Below the pieces are notes generated by a model. The model saw nothing but the letters and a program-made list of their open reading frames with translations, searched no databases and had not been told where the DNA came from. Source: Fimenecus sp900545625 (GTDB taxonomy: Bacteria; Bacillota; Clostridia; Oscillospirales; Acutalibacteraceae). Taken from it: a stretch of DNA of 64,000 bases. Below, in pieces: positions 6,575 through 16,200 of this stretch. Location of the stretch: positions 744,001 through 808,000 of the forward strand of contig OZ007023.1 in NCBI GenBank assembly GCA_963931525.1. The letters run 5' to 3'. How positions within the stretch are numbered: position 1 is the stretch's first letter; every line of letters begins with the position of its first letter. Made by a program: the position numbers and the translations under genes.

Positions 6575-8662
6575 TTAAAGCGTCTGCTGCGTTTTGGCGA
6601 CCTCCCACGCGTGTCGGAGCACCAATGCATTGCTGTGCAGGGGGATCGGGATCTCGTTGTACACGTTTGAAACGCCGAACCGTGTTTTCGGTGCGGTGCG
6701 CAGGGTGAGCACGGGATTTTCCCGCAAGTATTCCGCATAATCGCGCAAATACATCACAAACCGCCCGTCAATGTTGAAATAATCGTTGATGAGCGTTGTG
6801 CCGCTGAAGACCTGTAAATTTAAGCCTTCAAAATCAAATTCCAGCCGCACGTCAAAGCGGTTTTCCAATATGTTTTCGGGCAGACGCAATTCATAATACG
6901 CCCGCCGCCCATGAGAAAACAAATAGGAGTTGTAGGGGAGCGCCTTGCGCGCGCAGGGTTCGAGCGAAATCTGATGCTTTACATCTGTTTCGGTGATACG
7001 CTCACAGATGACGGCGTTGCCGTCGCAATAGACCGTGCCGTCGGCAAAAAATGCTTTGCCGTTTATGACGTGGAAGCGTTTGGCTTCCTCTATGGAAAGC
7101 ACGACCACGCGCACGTCGCCGACCTTTACACCGTCCCTGCCTAAAGGCAGCGCGATTTCGCCGTTGTCGGTTTTGCAGCGCGGGGGAATCCCCTCGCATT
7201 CTGTAAACCAGCAGACCGTTTCGCCGTTCTCGGAGAGCTTGGCGATGGGCTGGGCAAGGATATAATCAAAATGCGTGTTTCCAAGCGTAAGATCAAAGGG
7301 GTAGAAGAACATCGCGCCCGCTTTTACCTCGATAGGCGGCAGCTTTACCTGTTTTTCATCAAAGTCCACACGCACGCGCACGTCGTGAAAATCCTTGTAG
7401 GCAAGCCCTTTTTCATAAGCGGAGGCAAAGAAGTAGCCGCTGCCCGACGCATCGGCGCGCACGGAGCATTTCAGAAACGAAATATCTGTCGGATCGCTCG
7501 ATTTCCACTTTGGAAAAAACGCCTGCTTTAACGCGATGCGGTCGTCGAATTCCCGGATAAACAGGTGTAAAAGCCGCAGCCGGTCACCGTGCGGGCGGCA
7601 CTCGCCGTAGCGGGAGATAGGCGCCTGGAAATCGTAGTCGATCAGGGAATAGTTGTTCGGGTAGCCTGTGCGGCGGCTTTCCTGCATGGGCCGGTCGTTC
7701 GGATTCGTGCCGCCGCAGAACATATAGTAACCGAGCCACTGCATCCCCGAAGCGAACTTGGCGAAGCCCACGCCGTAGCCGTCCTTTTCGGAAATGTACG
7801 GGCGGCGGTGCTGTGTGACCTGATTGCCCGGTCCCGTCTCGCAGGACGCGTATGGAACATGGTCGTAAACACCCGCTTTTGCGATACGGTTTTTGTGCAG
7901 ATCCGCACCGATCTCATCCTCCGACTTCGCGGGGGTGATGGCAAAGCGGTTGTTCGGTTTCAACGCCTTTTTCCCCATGTTCCAGGGGCCGTCCGGGTAA
8001 CCGCCCATCGTGGGCAGGAATTCGCGGTCGGGTATGCCGCTGGGCCATGCGGTCATGGTAAAGAACGGCACGCGAAAGCCGATCTTCTCCGCGATCTTCC
8101 GCAAAGTATGCAGGTGGGAGGTCTTGCCCGTGTACTCGTTTTCCAACTGCATGCCGATCACGGTCTCGCCGTCTAAGAAGGGGGCGACCTCTTTGTAAAG
8201 CCCTGTCCAAAAGTCGCGCACTTCGGCGAGGTATTTCGGGTTGTCGGTACGCTTGCCGCGCATACGGTTGATGCGCTTCGGAAAGCCCCCGCGCACCACC
8301 TCGCCGTGGCACCACGGGCCGACGCGCAGGATGCAGGGCATCCGGATCTCGCGGCAAAGGGACAGAAACGCGGCTACATCCCGGTTGCCGGAAAAGTTGA
8401 AAACGCCCTTTTCCTCCTCGTGGTAATTCCAGAACACATAGGTGGATACGGTGTTGATGCCGCAGTCGCGCATTTTCAAAAGCGTGCTTTTCCACCGTGC
8501 GCGCGGGCAGCGCGAAAAGTGCAGCTCGCCCGCTATCACGGTATAGGGTTCATTGTTTTTCGTAAAATACCGGGTGTTCACGCCGTAGGCGCTCGGTATG
8601 TTGCCGTAGTGAAAATCACCCGCCTCGACGGGCTTCAGCTTTGCCCGGATCAGGATGTCCAT
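6575..8662 (-). CDS. GH35-family beta-galactosidase-like enzyme
   Basis: A 695-residue cytosolic protein. The GH35 TIM barrel starts early: GELHFSRCPRARWKSTLLKM (from about residue 45) and YVFWNYHEEEKGVFNFSG (75-92) are typical. The general acid/base is Glu176 in QLENEY. The nucleophile is most likely Glu275 in SCETGPGNQ. This is not the usual GH35 nucleophile context, so the linkage specificity is uncertain. There is no signal peptide, so the substrate would be an imported oligosaccharide. The C-terminal third has beta-sandwich character. It is the last gene of a leftward operon after a metallophosphoesterase (10-base gap) and a phosphatase-superfamily lipoprotein. The start is set by GGAGGAACT right upstream. 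Confidence 0.8.
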   Translation of the reverse strand: MDILIRAKLKPVEAGDFHYGNIPSAYGVNTRYFTKNNEPYTVIAGELHFSRCPRARWKSTLLKMRDCGINTVSTYVFWNYHEEEKGVFNFSGNRDVAAFLSLCREIRMPCILRVGPWCHGEVVRGGFPKRINRMRGKRTDNPKYLAEVRDFWTGLYKEVAPFLDGETVIGMQLENEYTGKTSHLHTLRKIAEKIGFRVPFFTMTAWPSGIPDREFLPTMGGYPDGPWNMGKKALKPNNRFAITPAKSEDEIGADLHKNRIAKAGVYDHVPYASCETGPGNQVTQHRRPYISEKDGYGVGFAKFASGMQWLGYYMFCGGTNPNDRPMQESRRTGYPNNYSLIDYDFQAPISRYGECRPHGDRLRLLHLFIREFDDRIALKQAFFPKWKSSDPTDISFLKCSVRADASGSGYFFASAYEKGLAYKDFHDVRVRVDFDEKQVKLPPIEVKAGAMFFYPFDLTLGNTHFDYILAQPIAKLSENGETVCWFTECEGIPPRCKTDNGEIALPLGRDGVKVGDVRVVVLSIEEAKRFHVINGKAFFADGTVYCDGNAVICERITETDVKHQISLEPCARKALPYNSYLFSHGRRAYYELRLPENILENRFDVRLEFDFEGLNLQVFSGTTLINDYFNIDGRFVMYLRDYAEYLRENPVLTLRTAPKTRFGVSNVYNEIPIPLHSNALVLRHAWEVAKTQQTL

Positions 8663-8672
8663 AGTTCCTCCG

Positions 8673-9764
8673 TTATTGCGCGGTGTTGTCGGTGATGACG
8701 ATGTGCTCGATAGAGACCGCCTGATTTTCTCCCGAACCCGTTACGGTCACAAGCGTGCCGCCCGTTTGCTCGGCGCCGTTCCAGGGCGCGGGCGAGGGCC
8801 CGGTTTTTAACCCGTAGGTCATGGTGATCCCCTCATAGGTAATGCTCGCATTGTTTTCGTGGTCATGGCCGCAGAACAGGTATTTTGTGGAACCGAGCTC
8901 TTTGCACTTGTCAAAGAAACCGGAATTGACCTTGGCGCAGCCGGGCAGATAGGCGCATTTGCCGAAGCCGAGCTCTTCCGGCACGGTGTAGCTGCCGTCT
9001 TCGTCCTGTACGGCAAGGGTCTCGATCGCCTCACGGAATTCCGGTTGGGCAAAATGGGCAAAGACCATGGACGGTACGACCCTGCCCGCCGCATCCGCGA
9101 TGCCGTTGACATTCCATTCGTACCATGCGATCTGTTCGTAGCCCATGGGGACTTCTCCCGTCGAGCCGTCGTCATATTCCGTGTATTCGCCGTTATCCAT
9201 CAAAAACAGTGTGTAAACGGGCGCGCCGTCCTCCGTAATGTTCACAACATAGTTTCCGCTGCCGTAGAGGTTGGACGGCCCTTTCTGAAACAGGCAGTAT
9301 TCAGCATCCATGTAGCAGTCGCCCTGCCAGTTTTTGGAATTTGTCGGGATCTCCGCGTCGTGGTTGCCGTATACGGGCGCCCAGGGAATGCCGTACGCGT
9401 CTATGTGCCGGATGAAATTCTTTAACGAGAACCGGCTTGCAAAAGCCGAGACATTATCGCCCGGCAGCACGATGAGGTCGAGCTGCGTTTTTTCGACCAG
9501 CGCATCCATTTCCTCATAGCACGCCTTGTTGTCGCTGAGATTTGACCAAAGCTGCGTATCGGTGAACATTAAAATTTTGAAATCCTCGCGTTCTTTTGCG
9601 AGCGTTTGAAGCTTCGAGAGCTCAAATGTCTGACCGACGTCCCATACTTCGACATGCTTTTCGCCCATCAGCGGGAAAAACAATACGCCCGCTACGATCA
9701 CCACGGCTGCAAGCAGCACGCACACGGTGATTTTGAGCCCCTTTACGACTTTCGCTTTTTGCAT
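8673..9764 (-). CDS. Membrane-anchored calcineurin-like metallophosphoesterase (paralogue 1)
   Basis: A 363-residue protein when started at 9764, where GGTGAGG lies seven bases upstream; the frame is open further but without a ribosome site. An N-terminal hydrophobic helix (about residues 9-32) anchors it with the catalytic domain outside. Metallophosphatase motifs appear in order: LMFTDTQLW, LPGDNVSAF, VYGNHDAE, a conserved His in FAHFAQPE, and CGHDHENN. The first motif should be D-x-H, but here it is Asp69-Thr-Gln71, so one metal ligand is changed, unlike in its two paralogues at 18.1 and 29.7 kb. Substrate is unknown. It sits between the phosphatase-superfamily lipoprotein and GH35 in one operon. 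Confidence 0.85.
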   Translation of the reverse strand: MQKAKVVKGLKITVCVLLAAVVIVAGVLFFPLMGEKHVEVWDVGQTFELSKLQTLAKEREDFKILMFTDTQLWSNLSDNKACYEEMDALVEKTQLDLIVLPGDNVSAFASRFSLKNFIRHIDAYGIPWAPVYGNHDAEIPTNSKNWQGDCYMDAEYCLFQKGPSNLYGSGNYVVNITEDGAPVYTLFLMDNGEYTEYDDGSTGEVPMGYEQIAWYEWNVNGIADAAGRVVPSMVFAHFAQPEFREAIETLAVQDEDGSYTVPEELGFGKCAYLPGCAKVNSGFFDKCKELGSTKYLFCGHDHENNASITYEGITMTYGLKTGPSPAPWNGAEQTGGTLVTVTGSGENQAVSIEHIVITDNTAQ

Positions 9765-9771
9765 TTCTACC

Positions 9772-10929
9772 TCACCTTTCCCGTACCGTGAAGCCGTCAT
9801 AGCCCTCGGCAAAATACGCTTCGTCTAAGGGCCGGTTCGTGGCGATCCAGGTGGTGCGCTCTTCCGGCGTCTGCCCGCCGTGCCCCTGGCCGATGCCGCC
9901 GTGGTCGTTGGCAAAGACCACCAGCCACTCCTCATTATACAGGCTTTCGCGCTCGGCGACAACTTGTAAAATTTCATACGCATAGGTGTCGCAGGTGTAT
10001 ACGGCGTTTTTGTACTGTGCGTTCTGCGGGGAGAATTCGTAATTGTGCCCCGCGGTGTCTATGTTGTGGAAAATGCCGCACACCACGTCGTCACCCGCCG
10101 CCATGCGCGCAAGCACCCAGTCGCGCATGCCGCTGTCGAACGGCGCGTCGGGCGAGGGGTTTTCGGGCGCGACGAAGTTGTAAAGCTCCAGCGTTTCGGC
10201 CTCGGTCTTTTTGAGCTTATCCTTCGTTTCGCGGTCGATGTCGCAGAACTGCACGGGCAGCTGCGGGTCGGAGAGCGCCAGCTTGACCTCTTCTTTTAAG
10301 TTGACGTCTAAGTATTGGTCCCAGTCGAACGCCAGCGCCGTGTTCAGGCCCTGTTCGGCGTACTCCAAAATAAAGGTCTTGTATTGCAGGTTTTTTGCGT
10401 CGTCGTTGGTCTTGCTCCCGTGCGAAGCGCCCCAAACGCCTGTAAACTGCGACGTCCAGCTTGCCGAGGTCGAGGTGGTCTGTTCGGTATCCGTTCCCGT
10501 TTCGCCGCCGCAGTAGGCAAGGTAGATGCCACCCTCTGCGGCGAGCGTGCGAATGCCGCTTGCTGCCTGCCGACCGCCGCCGAGCGCGCTGTCAAATACG
10601 TTTTCCCCCTCGAAAAGCTGCAGCGCCGCGTCTGCGCGCATCCCGTCAAAGCCCAAAAAGAGCACCTTGCGTGTTTTGCCCTCGGGCGAGACGGCGCTGC
10701 CGTTTTCTATGGTGCATTCGTCTAAAAATGCGTGCACGTGGTGGTATACCTGATATTCCGGCACGGATGTGGAGGCGGAGTTCACCCAGATGTCCGACTG
10801 ATCCAGCGTTTGCAGGTAAGAGGCGTCCGACACGGGCGCTTCTTCTTTTTGGCAGCAGGTGAGCGCCGTGATGGCAAGCGCCGCAGCGGAAATCACCGCG
10901 CCTGCCTTCAAAACGGTTTTCCAATGCAT
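9772..10929 (-). CDS. Alkaline-phosphatase-superfamily lipoprotein
   Basis: A 385-residue protein with a lipoprotein signal (MHWKTVLKAGAVISAAALAI, lipobox around LTCC at residues 23-26). Metal-site features of the type I phosphodiesterase / alkaline phosphatase superfamily are visible: LFLGFDGMRADA near residue 95, a Ser/Thr-rich segment TSTSASWTSQFTGVWGASHG likely holding the nucleophile, FHNIDTAGHNYEF, and VVFANDHGGIGQGHGG near the C-terminus. The protein should be anchored outside the cell and hydrolyse a phosphate or sulphate ester. Phosphodiesterase and sulfatase activities cannot be separated from the sequence alone. It is the first gene of the leftward operon and stops seven bases before the metallophosphoesterase start. 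Confidence 0.8.
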   Translation of the reverse strand: MHWKTVLKAGAVISAAALAITALTCCQKEEAPVSDASYLQTLDQSDIWVNSASTSVPEYQVYHHVHAFLDECTIENGSAVSPEGKTRKVLFLGFDGMRADAALQLFEGENVFDSALGGGRQAASGIRTLAAEGGIYLAYCGGETGTDTEQTTSTSASWTSQFTGVWGASHGSKTNDDAKNLQYKTFILEYAEQGLNTALAFDWDQYLDVNLKEEVKLALSDPQLPVQFCDIDRETKDKLKKTEAETLELYNFVAPENPSPDAPFDSGMRDWVLARMAAGDDVVCGIFHNIDTAGHNYEFSPQNAQYKNAVYTCDTYAYEILQVVAERESLYNEEWLVVFANDHGGIGQGHGGQTPEERTTWIATNRPLDEAYFAEGYDGFTVRER

Positions 10930-10954
10930 AAGGTCACTCCTCTCTTTTGGTTTT

Positions 10955-10960
10955 ATTATA
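10955..10960 (-). promoter_or_regulatory. Candidate -10 of the leftward phosphatase-GH35 operon
   Basis: Reverse-strand TATAAT about 25 bases before the 10,929 start. No good -35 is visible at the right distance, as expected if an activator is needed. Confidence 0.45.
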
Positions 10961-10998
10961 AAAGAAGCCGCGCGCCGCCGCTTTCAAAAAACGCGCAA

Positions 10999-11052
10999 AA
11001 CCTTTCGATTTCCTGCCGTTGTTTCAAAAGAAAAGCGGAAAATCGAAAGGTT
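10999..11052. promoter_or_regulatory. Perfect 13-bp inverted repeat between divergent operons
   Basis: AACCTTTCGATTT (10999-11011) and AAATCGAAAGGTT (11040-11052) are exact inverted copies separated by 28 bases. They lie between the leftward operon and the 11.1-kb gene. A related half-site TTTTCGATT occurs at 13,120-13,128, overlapping the -35 of the long rightward operon and near the araC-type gene. This suggests binding sites for the AraC regulator encoded at 12.1-13.0 kb (inference). Confidence 0.5.
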
Positions 11053-11090
11053 ACGATATATTTTTGAAATTCTGCGGCGTACCGATGTGC

Positions 11091-11097
11091 TACAATG
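11091..11097 (+). promoter_or_regulatory. Extended -10 of the 11.1-kb gene
   Basis: GATGTGCTACAAT ends near 11,097, 20 bases before the ATG at 11,119. The -35 is not clear. Confidence 0.5.
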
Positions 11098-11118
11098 ACA
11101 AAAAAGGAGCGTGACAAT

Positions 11119-11625
11119 ATGGTCGATTTCATGAATCCCGTTTGGGAAACGCCCATCCTCCCGCCCGTGCCCGGAACGGTGCGCGGCGCGGCGGCAAGCC
11201 TGGCGCTTACCGACCGAAAAAAACGGGATTGGAAGCTTTTGCGCACACCGATCGAGGATGTCCCCTCGCCTTTTTCGGAAAAGCAGGACTATGATTTCGA
11301 TGCCGTGCCCGAAGCGCAGTGGGAATCGATCGTCGTGCCCGGAGAGCTTGCCATGCAGGGCGTGGATGTGCAAAACAACCGGGAATATTATTACCGCCGC
11401 ACGGTGCGTCTGCCGCGCACGATGCCGAAGGGGCGCGTGTTCCTGCGCTTTTACGGGGTTTACAGCAACGCGCGCGTATGGGTGAACGGCGTGTTCCTGC
11501 GCAGCCATGTCGGCGGGTTTACCGCATGGGACTGTGAGGTCACGGAATTCGCAAAAGCAGGCGCGTTCCGTTTGGTTGTCGGCGTTGCGGACATCGAAGG
11601 CGGCAATCGGTCATACGCCCGCTGA
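11119..11625 (+). pseudogene. GH2 glycosidase, N-terminal fragment (truncated by a junction near 11.6 kb)
   Basis: Starts at ATG 11,119, with AAGGAG nine bases before. The 168-residue product is only the N-terminal jelly-roll domain of a GH2 enzyme: VVPGELAMQGVDVQNNREYYYRR would be split as the entry of the domain, and FLRFYGVYSNARVWVNGVF, SHVGGFTAWDCEVTEF and LVVGVADIEGGNRS are typical sugar-binding-domain strands. After GGNRS the frame runs into YAR and a stop, whereas GH2 proteins continue for 500 or more residues. From about 11,600 the sequence instead encodes, in another frame, the end of a cell-wall-anchored protein. This is a deletion or an assembly joint, not a natural C-terminus. Confidence 0.75.
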
Positions 11626-11986
11626 GCATTATTATGCGGAGCCGGACGGTCACGCCCTGATTTGCGAAACGTGCGGTATGGCTGTAGAATCCGGCGCGCA
11701 TGTGGATGAAGACGGTGACGGGCTTTGCGACGTGTGCGCGTTCGAGATCCCTGCCGAGCCCGAAGAACCCACCGAGCCCGAGCAGCCGACGGATCCCGAA
11801 CAGCCCACCCAGCCCGAAGAACCCACCGAGCCCACCACGGGTGCGGACGATGAGACCCCGGTGAAAGATGCCGACATCCCGAAGACGGGTGCTGCTGCAA
11901 GCATCGGCTTCGGCGCGCTGTCTCTGGCAGCTGCCGGCGCGCTGGTTCTGCTGCGTGCCCGCTCGAAGAAGAACGACATCATCTGA
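11612..11986 (+). pseudogene. C-terminal fragment of a sortase-anchored surface protein
   Basis: In the frame ending at TGA 11,984-11,986 the sequence reads HTPAEHYYAEPDGHALICET and a second Cys pair (GLCDVCAFEIP). A Glu/Pro/Thr/Gln repeat spacer (EPEEPTEPEQPTDPEQPTQ) follows, then the sorting signal IPKTG with a hydrophobic segment (about 21 residues) and a basic tail RARSKKNDII. That is the standard layout of an LPXTG-type wall anchor, with Ile in place of Leu. There is no start codon or signal peptide; the upstream part is replaced by the GH2 fragment. The original protein was an exported, wall-linked protein of unknown binding or enzymatic role. Confidence 0.75.
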
Positions 11987-12010
11987 TCTTCCTTTCGATA
12001 GATAAATAAG

Positions 12011-12050
12011 ACGGCCCCGCGGCATTTGCGCTGCGGGGCTGTCGCTATTT
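12011..12050 (+). terminator. Terminator after the surface-protein fragment
   Basis: ACGGCCCCGC / GCGGGGCTGT stem with one bulge and loop ATTTGC, then CGCTATTTT. The T-run is imperfect. Confidence 0.6.
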
Positions 12051-12123
12051 TGACAGATACAGATGTTCGTGAAGTCAAACATGGGAGCGCCCTTGCTTTG
12101 TCTGATCTGTTTTTGCCTTTTTG

Positions 12124-12972
12124 TCAGAATTTCAGCCTGCGGAATTTTCCCGGGGAAATTCCGACATTGGTGGTGAAAAAGTAGATGAAATTGGATTCGC
12201 TGTTAAAGCCCGTTTCATAGGCAATCTCTGAGACCGTCATGGAAGTGCGCTGCAACAGCTCTTTGGCGCGGTTGAGGCGCACGATGAGCACATAATCATA
12301 CGGCGAAAAGCCCGTCTGCTGCTTGAACACACGTGAAAAATGCGAGGGGCTCATGTGCATGCAGTCGGCAAGCTCCTGCACGGTAAGATTTTTTTGCAGA
12401 TGCGCGGAGATGTATTCGCGCACCTCCTGCACGCTGTCCTCATAGCTTTCCTTGTTTTTGCCGCGCACGGTCGAGGGGGAGGAAAGTTCTGCGAGCAGCT
12501 TGTAGATGTCCAAGGACAGCTGCATTTCCGAAACGGGGTTTTCTCCGCCAATACCCGAAAACAGACGAAACAGCAGGCGCCGAACGTGCTCGCGGTCACT
12601 GCATTTGAGCAAGCAGCCCGAAACTTTGGTGATCTCCGTATACAGCTGCTCGGCATTGGAGCCTGCAAAATGCACCCAAATGGACTCCAAATGATCCTTG
12701 GTGTAGTATTCGTGCGGGACGCGGCAGTCTAAAAACACCGTGTCGCCCTCGCGCGCGGTGATGTGCTTGCCGTCCTTTACGAAAGTGAACGTGCCGTCGA
12801 TCACATACAGCACCAAAAAGCTGTCGTAATTTTCACGCACCAGATGATAGTTTTTGCTGTAGAAAAAATGTCCCGCACTGATCGGGTAAAAATACAGCCG
12901 TTTCGCCGTCGGGGACGGTGTGGAAAAATACAGATCCGACTTTCGCAGGACGCCGCTTTCCGAGGATTTCAT
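12124..12972 (-). CDS. AraC-family transcriptional regulator
   Basis: A 282-residue protein: an N-terminal cupin-type sensor domain (about residues 15-150, with GDTVFLDCRVPHEYYTKD) and a C-terminal double helix-turn-helix. The first helix-turn-helix is in LTVQELADCMHMSPSHFSRV (about 195-215). The second is in MTVSEIAYETGFNSESNFIY (about 245-265), followed by the family signature GISPGKFRRLKF. Such proteins sense a sugar or small metabolite and activate nearby operons. It sits between the leftward phosphatase-GH35 operon and the long rightward operon and is the only regulator in this locus, so it probably controls both. RBS GAGGTGTCGGT precedes the ATG. Confidence 0.92.
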   Translation of the reverse strand: MKSSESGVLRKSDLYFSTPSPTAKRLYFYPISAGHFFYSKNYHLVRENYDSFLVLYVIDGTFTFVKDGKHITAREGDTVFLDCRVPHEYYTKDHLESIWVHFAGSNAEQLYTEITKVSGCLLKCSDREHVRRLLFRLFSGIGGENPVSEMQLSLDIYKLLAELSSPSTVRGKNKESYEDSVQEVREYISAHLQKNLTVQELADCMHMSPSHFSRVFKQQTGFSPYDYVLIVRLNRAKELLQRTSMTVSEIAYETGFNSESNFIYFFTTNVGISPGKFRRLKF

Positions 12973-13126
12973 ACCGACACCTCGCTGTGTAACAGAATAC
13001 CCTCACGAAACACTGCGGAAGTAAACTTCCAAGCGCTTCGGAGAACGTTGTATGATTCCCGCTTCGCACTTGCGCGCTCGCGGAAATAATATAATAGGAT
13101 TTCTAAAAAGTTCGGTTGCTTTTCGA

Positions 13127-13155
13127 TTGACGATGTGCCGTATACATTATATAAT
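13127..13155 (+). promoter_or_regulatory. Promoter of the long rightward glycan operon
   Basis: TTGACG (13127-13132), 17 bases, TATAAT (13150-13155). The bases before the -35 (TTTTCGATT) match the half-site of the inverted repeat at 11.0 kb. No terminator or other strong promoter is visible until 30.75 kb, so genes from 13.2 to 30.74 kb are probably one transcript. Confidence 0.75.
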
Positions 13156-13203
13156 CAAGCTGTACAAAAAGTCAAATTTCTTTATGCAAATTGAGGCGTT
13201 TTT

Positions 13204-16200
13204 ATGCAAATAAACTTCGGAAAAGCGCGTGTTTGGGAAGAAACGGTCACGATCCCCACCTATGGTGTCGGCGCGCCGAACAAAAACCCGATGTTTTTGG
13301 AAAAACGGGTGTATCAGGGCAGCTCCGGGCGGGTGTATCCGCACCCCGTGACGGATAAGATCTTCGACGAGAAAGCGGACAAGGCGTACCGCGCGGTCTT
13401 TTTGGAAAATGATTTTATCCGCGTCATTCTCCTGCCCGAAATCGGCGGCAGGATCCAGCGTGCATACGACAAAGTCGGCGGGCAGGATTTTGTATATTAT
13501 AACCATGTGATCAAGCCTGCGCTCGTAGGGCTTGCAGGGCCTTGGATCTCGGGCGGCATCGAATTCAACTGGCCGCAGCACCACAGGCCGAGCACCTTTG
13601 ACCCGGTGGATTATACGTACTTTGAAAATGCCGACGGGTCGGCGACGGCGGTCATGGGCGAGATCGAGACCATGTTCCGCACAAAAAGCACGGTGCGCTT
13701 TACGCTGTATCCCGACCGCGCATATGTCGAAATTTCCGCGCAGCTTTACAACCGCACGCCTGTGCCGCAGACCTTTTTGTGGTGGGCGAACCCGGCAGTC
13801 GCCGTCAACGATAATACGCGCACGATCTTTCCGCCCGATGTGACCGCCGTGATGGATCACGGCAAGCGTGCCGTGTCCACCTTCCCCATCGCCACGGGGA
13901 CGTACTATAAGGTTGACTACTCTGCGGGCGTGGATATTTCCCGCTACAAGAACCTGCCGGTTCCCACCTCCTACATGGCGGCAAAGTCCGATTATGACTT
14001 TGTCGGCGGGTACGACGACGGCACGAACGAAGGGGTTTTGCACGTTGCCGACCACCATGTTGCACCCGGCAAAAAGCAGTGGACATGGGGCTGCGGTGAT
14101 TTCGGCAAGGCGTGGGACCGCAACCTGACCGATTCGGACGGCCCGTATGTAGAGCTGATGACCGGCTGCTTTACCGATAACCAGCCCGATTTCTCGTGGC
14201 TTATGCCCCAGGAGGAAAAGCGCTTTACGCAGTATTTCATGCCGTACCGCGTCATCGGCACGGTACATAACGCGACCAAGGATCTGGCGATGAATTTCGA
14301 GGATGGTGCGGTGCACCTGTATGCTTCGGGAAATCTTGGGGAACTTGCGGTGGTTGCCCTTGCGGGTGACACGGAAGTGCTGCGCGAGACCTGCACGCTG
14401 CTGCCGGCTGAAAGCGCGGCGTTCCCCGTGAAAAACGCCGAAGCGGTGACGGAAGTCCGCCTCCTGCGCGGCGGGCGTGTCTATCTTTCTTACGAAATCA
14501 ACGGCAAAAAACAGCCCGTCCCCGAAGCGGCGGTCGCCGCACCTGCGCCGAAGGACTGCGCGACCACGGAGGATCTGTTTCTGTATGGCTTGCATGTGGA
14601 GCAGTACCGCCATGCCACACGCAGCCCGGAGGATTACTATTTAGAGGGCCTGCGGCGCGACAGCACAGACATCCGCCTGAATAATGCCTACGGCAGGCTT
14701 CTGCTTGTGCGTGGACAGTTCCGGGAAAGTGAAGCATATTTCCGTGCCGCTGTCAACAAGGCGACGCGTTCCAATCCGAACCCATACGACAGCGAACCGT
14801 ACTACAATTTAGGCCTTGCGCTTCTGTATCAGGGGCGTCTTTCGGAAAGCTACGACGCACTGTATAAATCCGTTTGGAGCGACGCCTGCAAAGAAGCGGC
14901 ATTTTATCATATGGCGTGCATCTGCGCGCGCCGGGGCGATACGGAAAAGGCACTCGAGCACCTGGAGGCCTCGCTCGACAAAAACCGGCGCAACACGCTT
15001 TCCCGCAATTTGAAAGCGCTGCTGCTTATAAGCGCGGGCAGATCGGACGAAGCGCGCGCCCTTGCCGCCGAGACCGTGCAGATCGATCCGCTGGACTTTT
15101 TAAGCCGCCGCATTTTGGGTGAAGCACCCGCCATGCGCACGGATACCTGCATCGAAGTTGCGCTCGAATACGCGGCAGGCGGCTTCTATGCGGATGCCGC
15201 TGCGGTGCTTTGCGCGGACAAAAGCGGGCACCCGATGGTGCAGTACCATTTGGCACGCATCTACGGGGCGTTGGGGCAGACCGAAAAACAGGCACAGGCG
15301 CTGCTTGCGGCACAAAATGCGGACAGCTATCTTTGCTTCCCGCACCGTTTGGAGGATATGCTCGCGCTTGAAGCGGCGCGGGAGAAAAATCCTGCGGACG
15401 GCATGGCGGCGTACTATCTCGGCTGCCTGTATTACGACAAAAAACGGTATGACGAGGCAGTGGCGGCTTTTGAGGACTGCACGCGGCTGTGCCCCGAATT
15501 TCCCACTGCATACCGCAATCTGGCGCTCGCCTACTACAACAAGCGCGCCGACGCGTCTGCCGCCCGTGCGGCGCTGGAAAAGGCGTTTGCGCTTGACAAA
15601 AGCGACGCGCGCGTACTCTTTGAACTCGACTGCCTGTATCAAAAAATCGGAGAGACCCCGCAAGCACGGCTGCACTTTTTGGAACAGCACCTGCCGCTTG
15701 TGCAGGATCGCGACGATCTGTATACGGCGTATATCACGCTGCTCAACCAAACCGGCAGATGCGACGATGCGCTTGACGGCTTGCGGACACATCGTTTCCA
15801 CCCGTGGGAGGGCGGCGAAGGCAAGGCGCCTGCGCAGTATGTCGCAGCCCTTTGCCGCAAGGCGGCCAAAAGGCTTAAAGCAGGCGATGCGAAAGCGGCG
15901 ATCGAATGTTTAGAGCACACCTTTACCTATCCCGAAAACTTAGGCGAAGGGAAGCTCTGCGGCGCGCAGGAGAACCTGCAAAACTATCTGTTGGGCGAGG
16001 CATACCGCCTGCTTGGTGAAAAAGCGAAAGCCGAGAGCTATTATAAAAAGGCGTCGGCAGGCTTGAGCGTCCCGCAAAGCGCCGTGTACTACAATGACCA
16101 ACCGCCCGAAAGCATTTTCTGCCAGGGACTTGCGCTGCGGCGGCTCGGGGCAGAGACGGACGCGTGCACACGTTTCCAAAGCCTTACGGATTTCGCCGAC

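Noticed and set aside
13147..14613. 488-codon reverse frame opposite the DUF5107 gene
   Set aside because: Antisense to a strongly conserved domain; low-complexity Arg/His-rich product.
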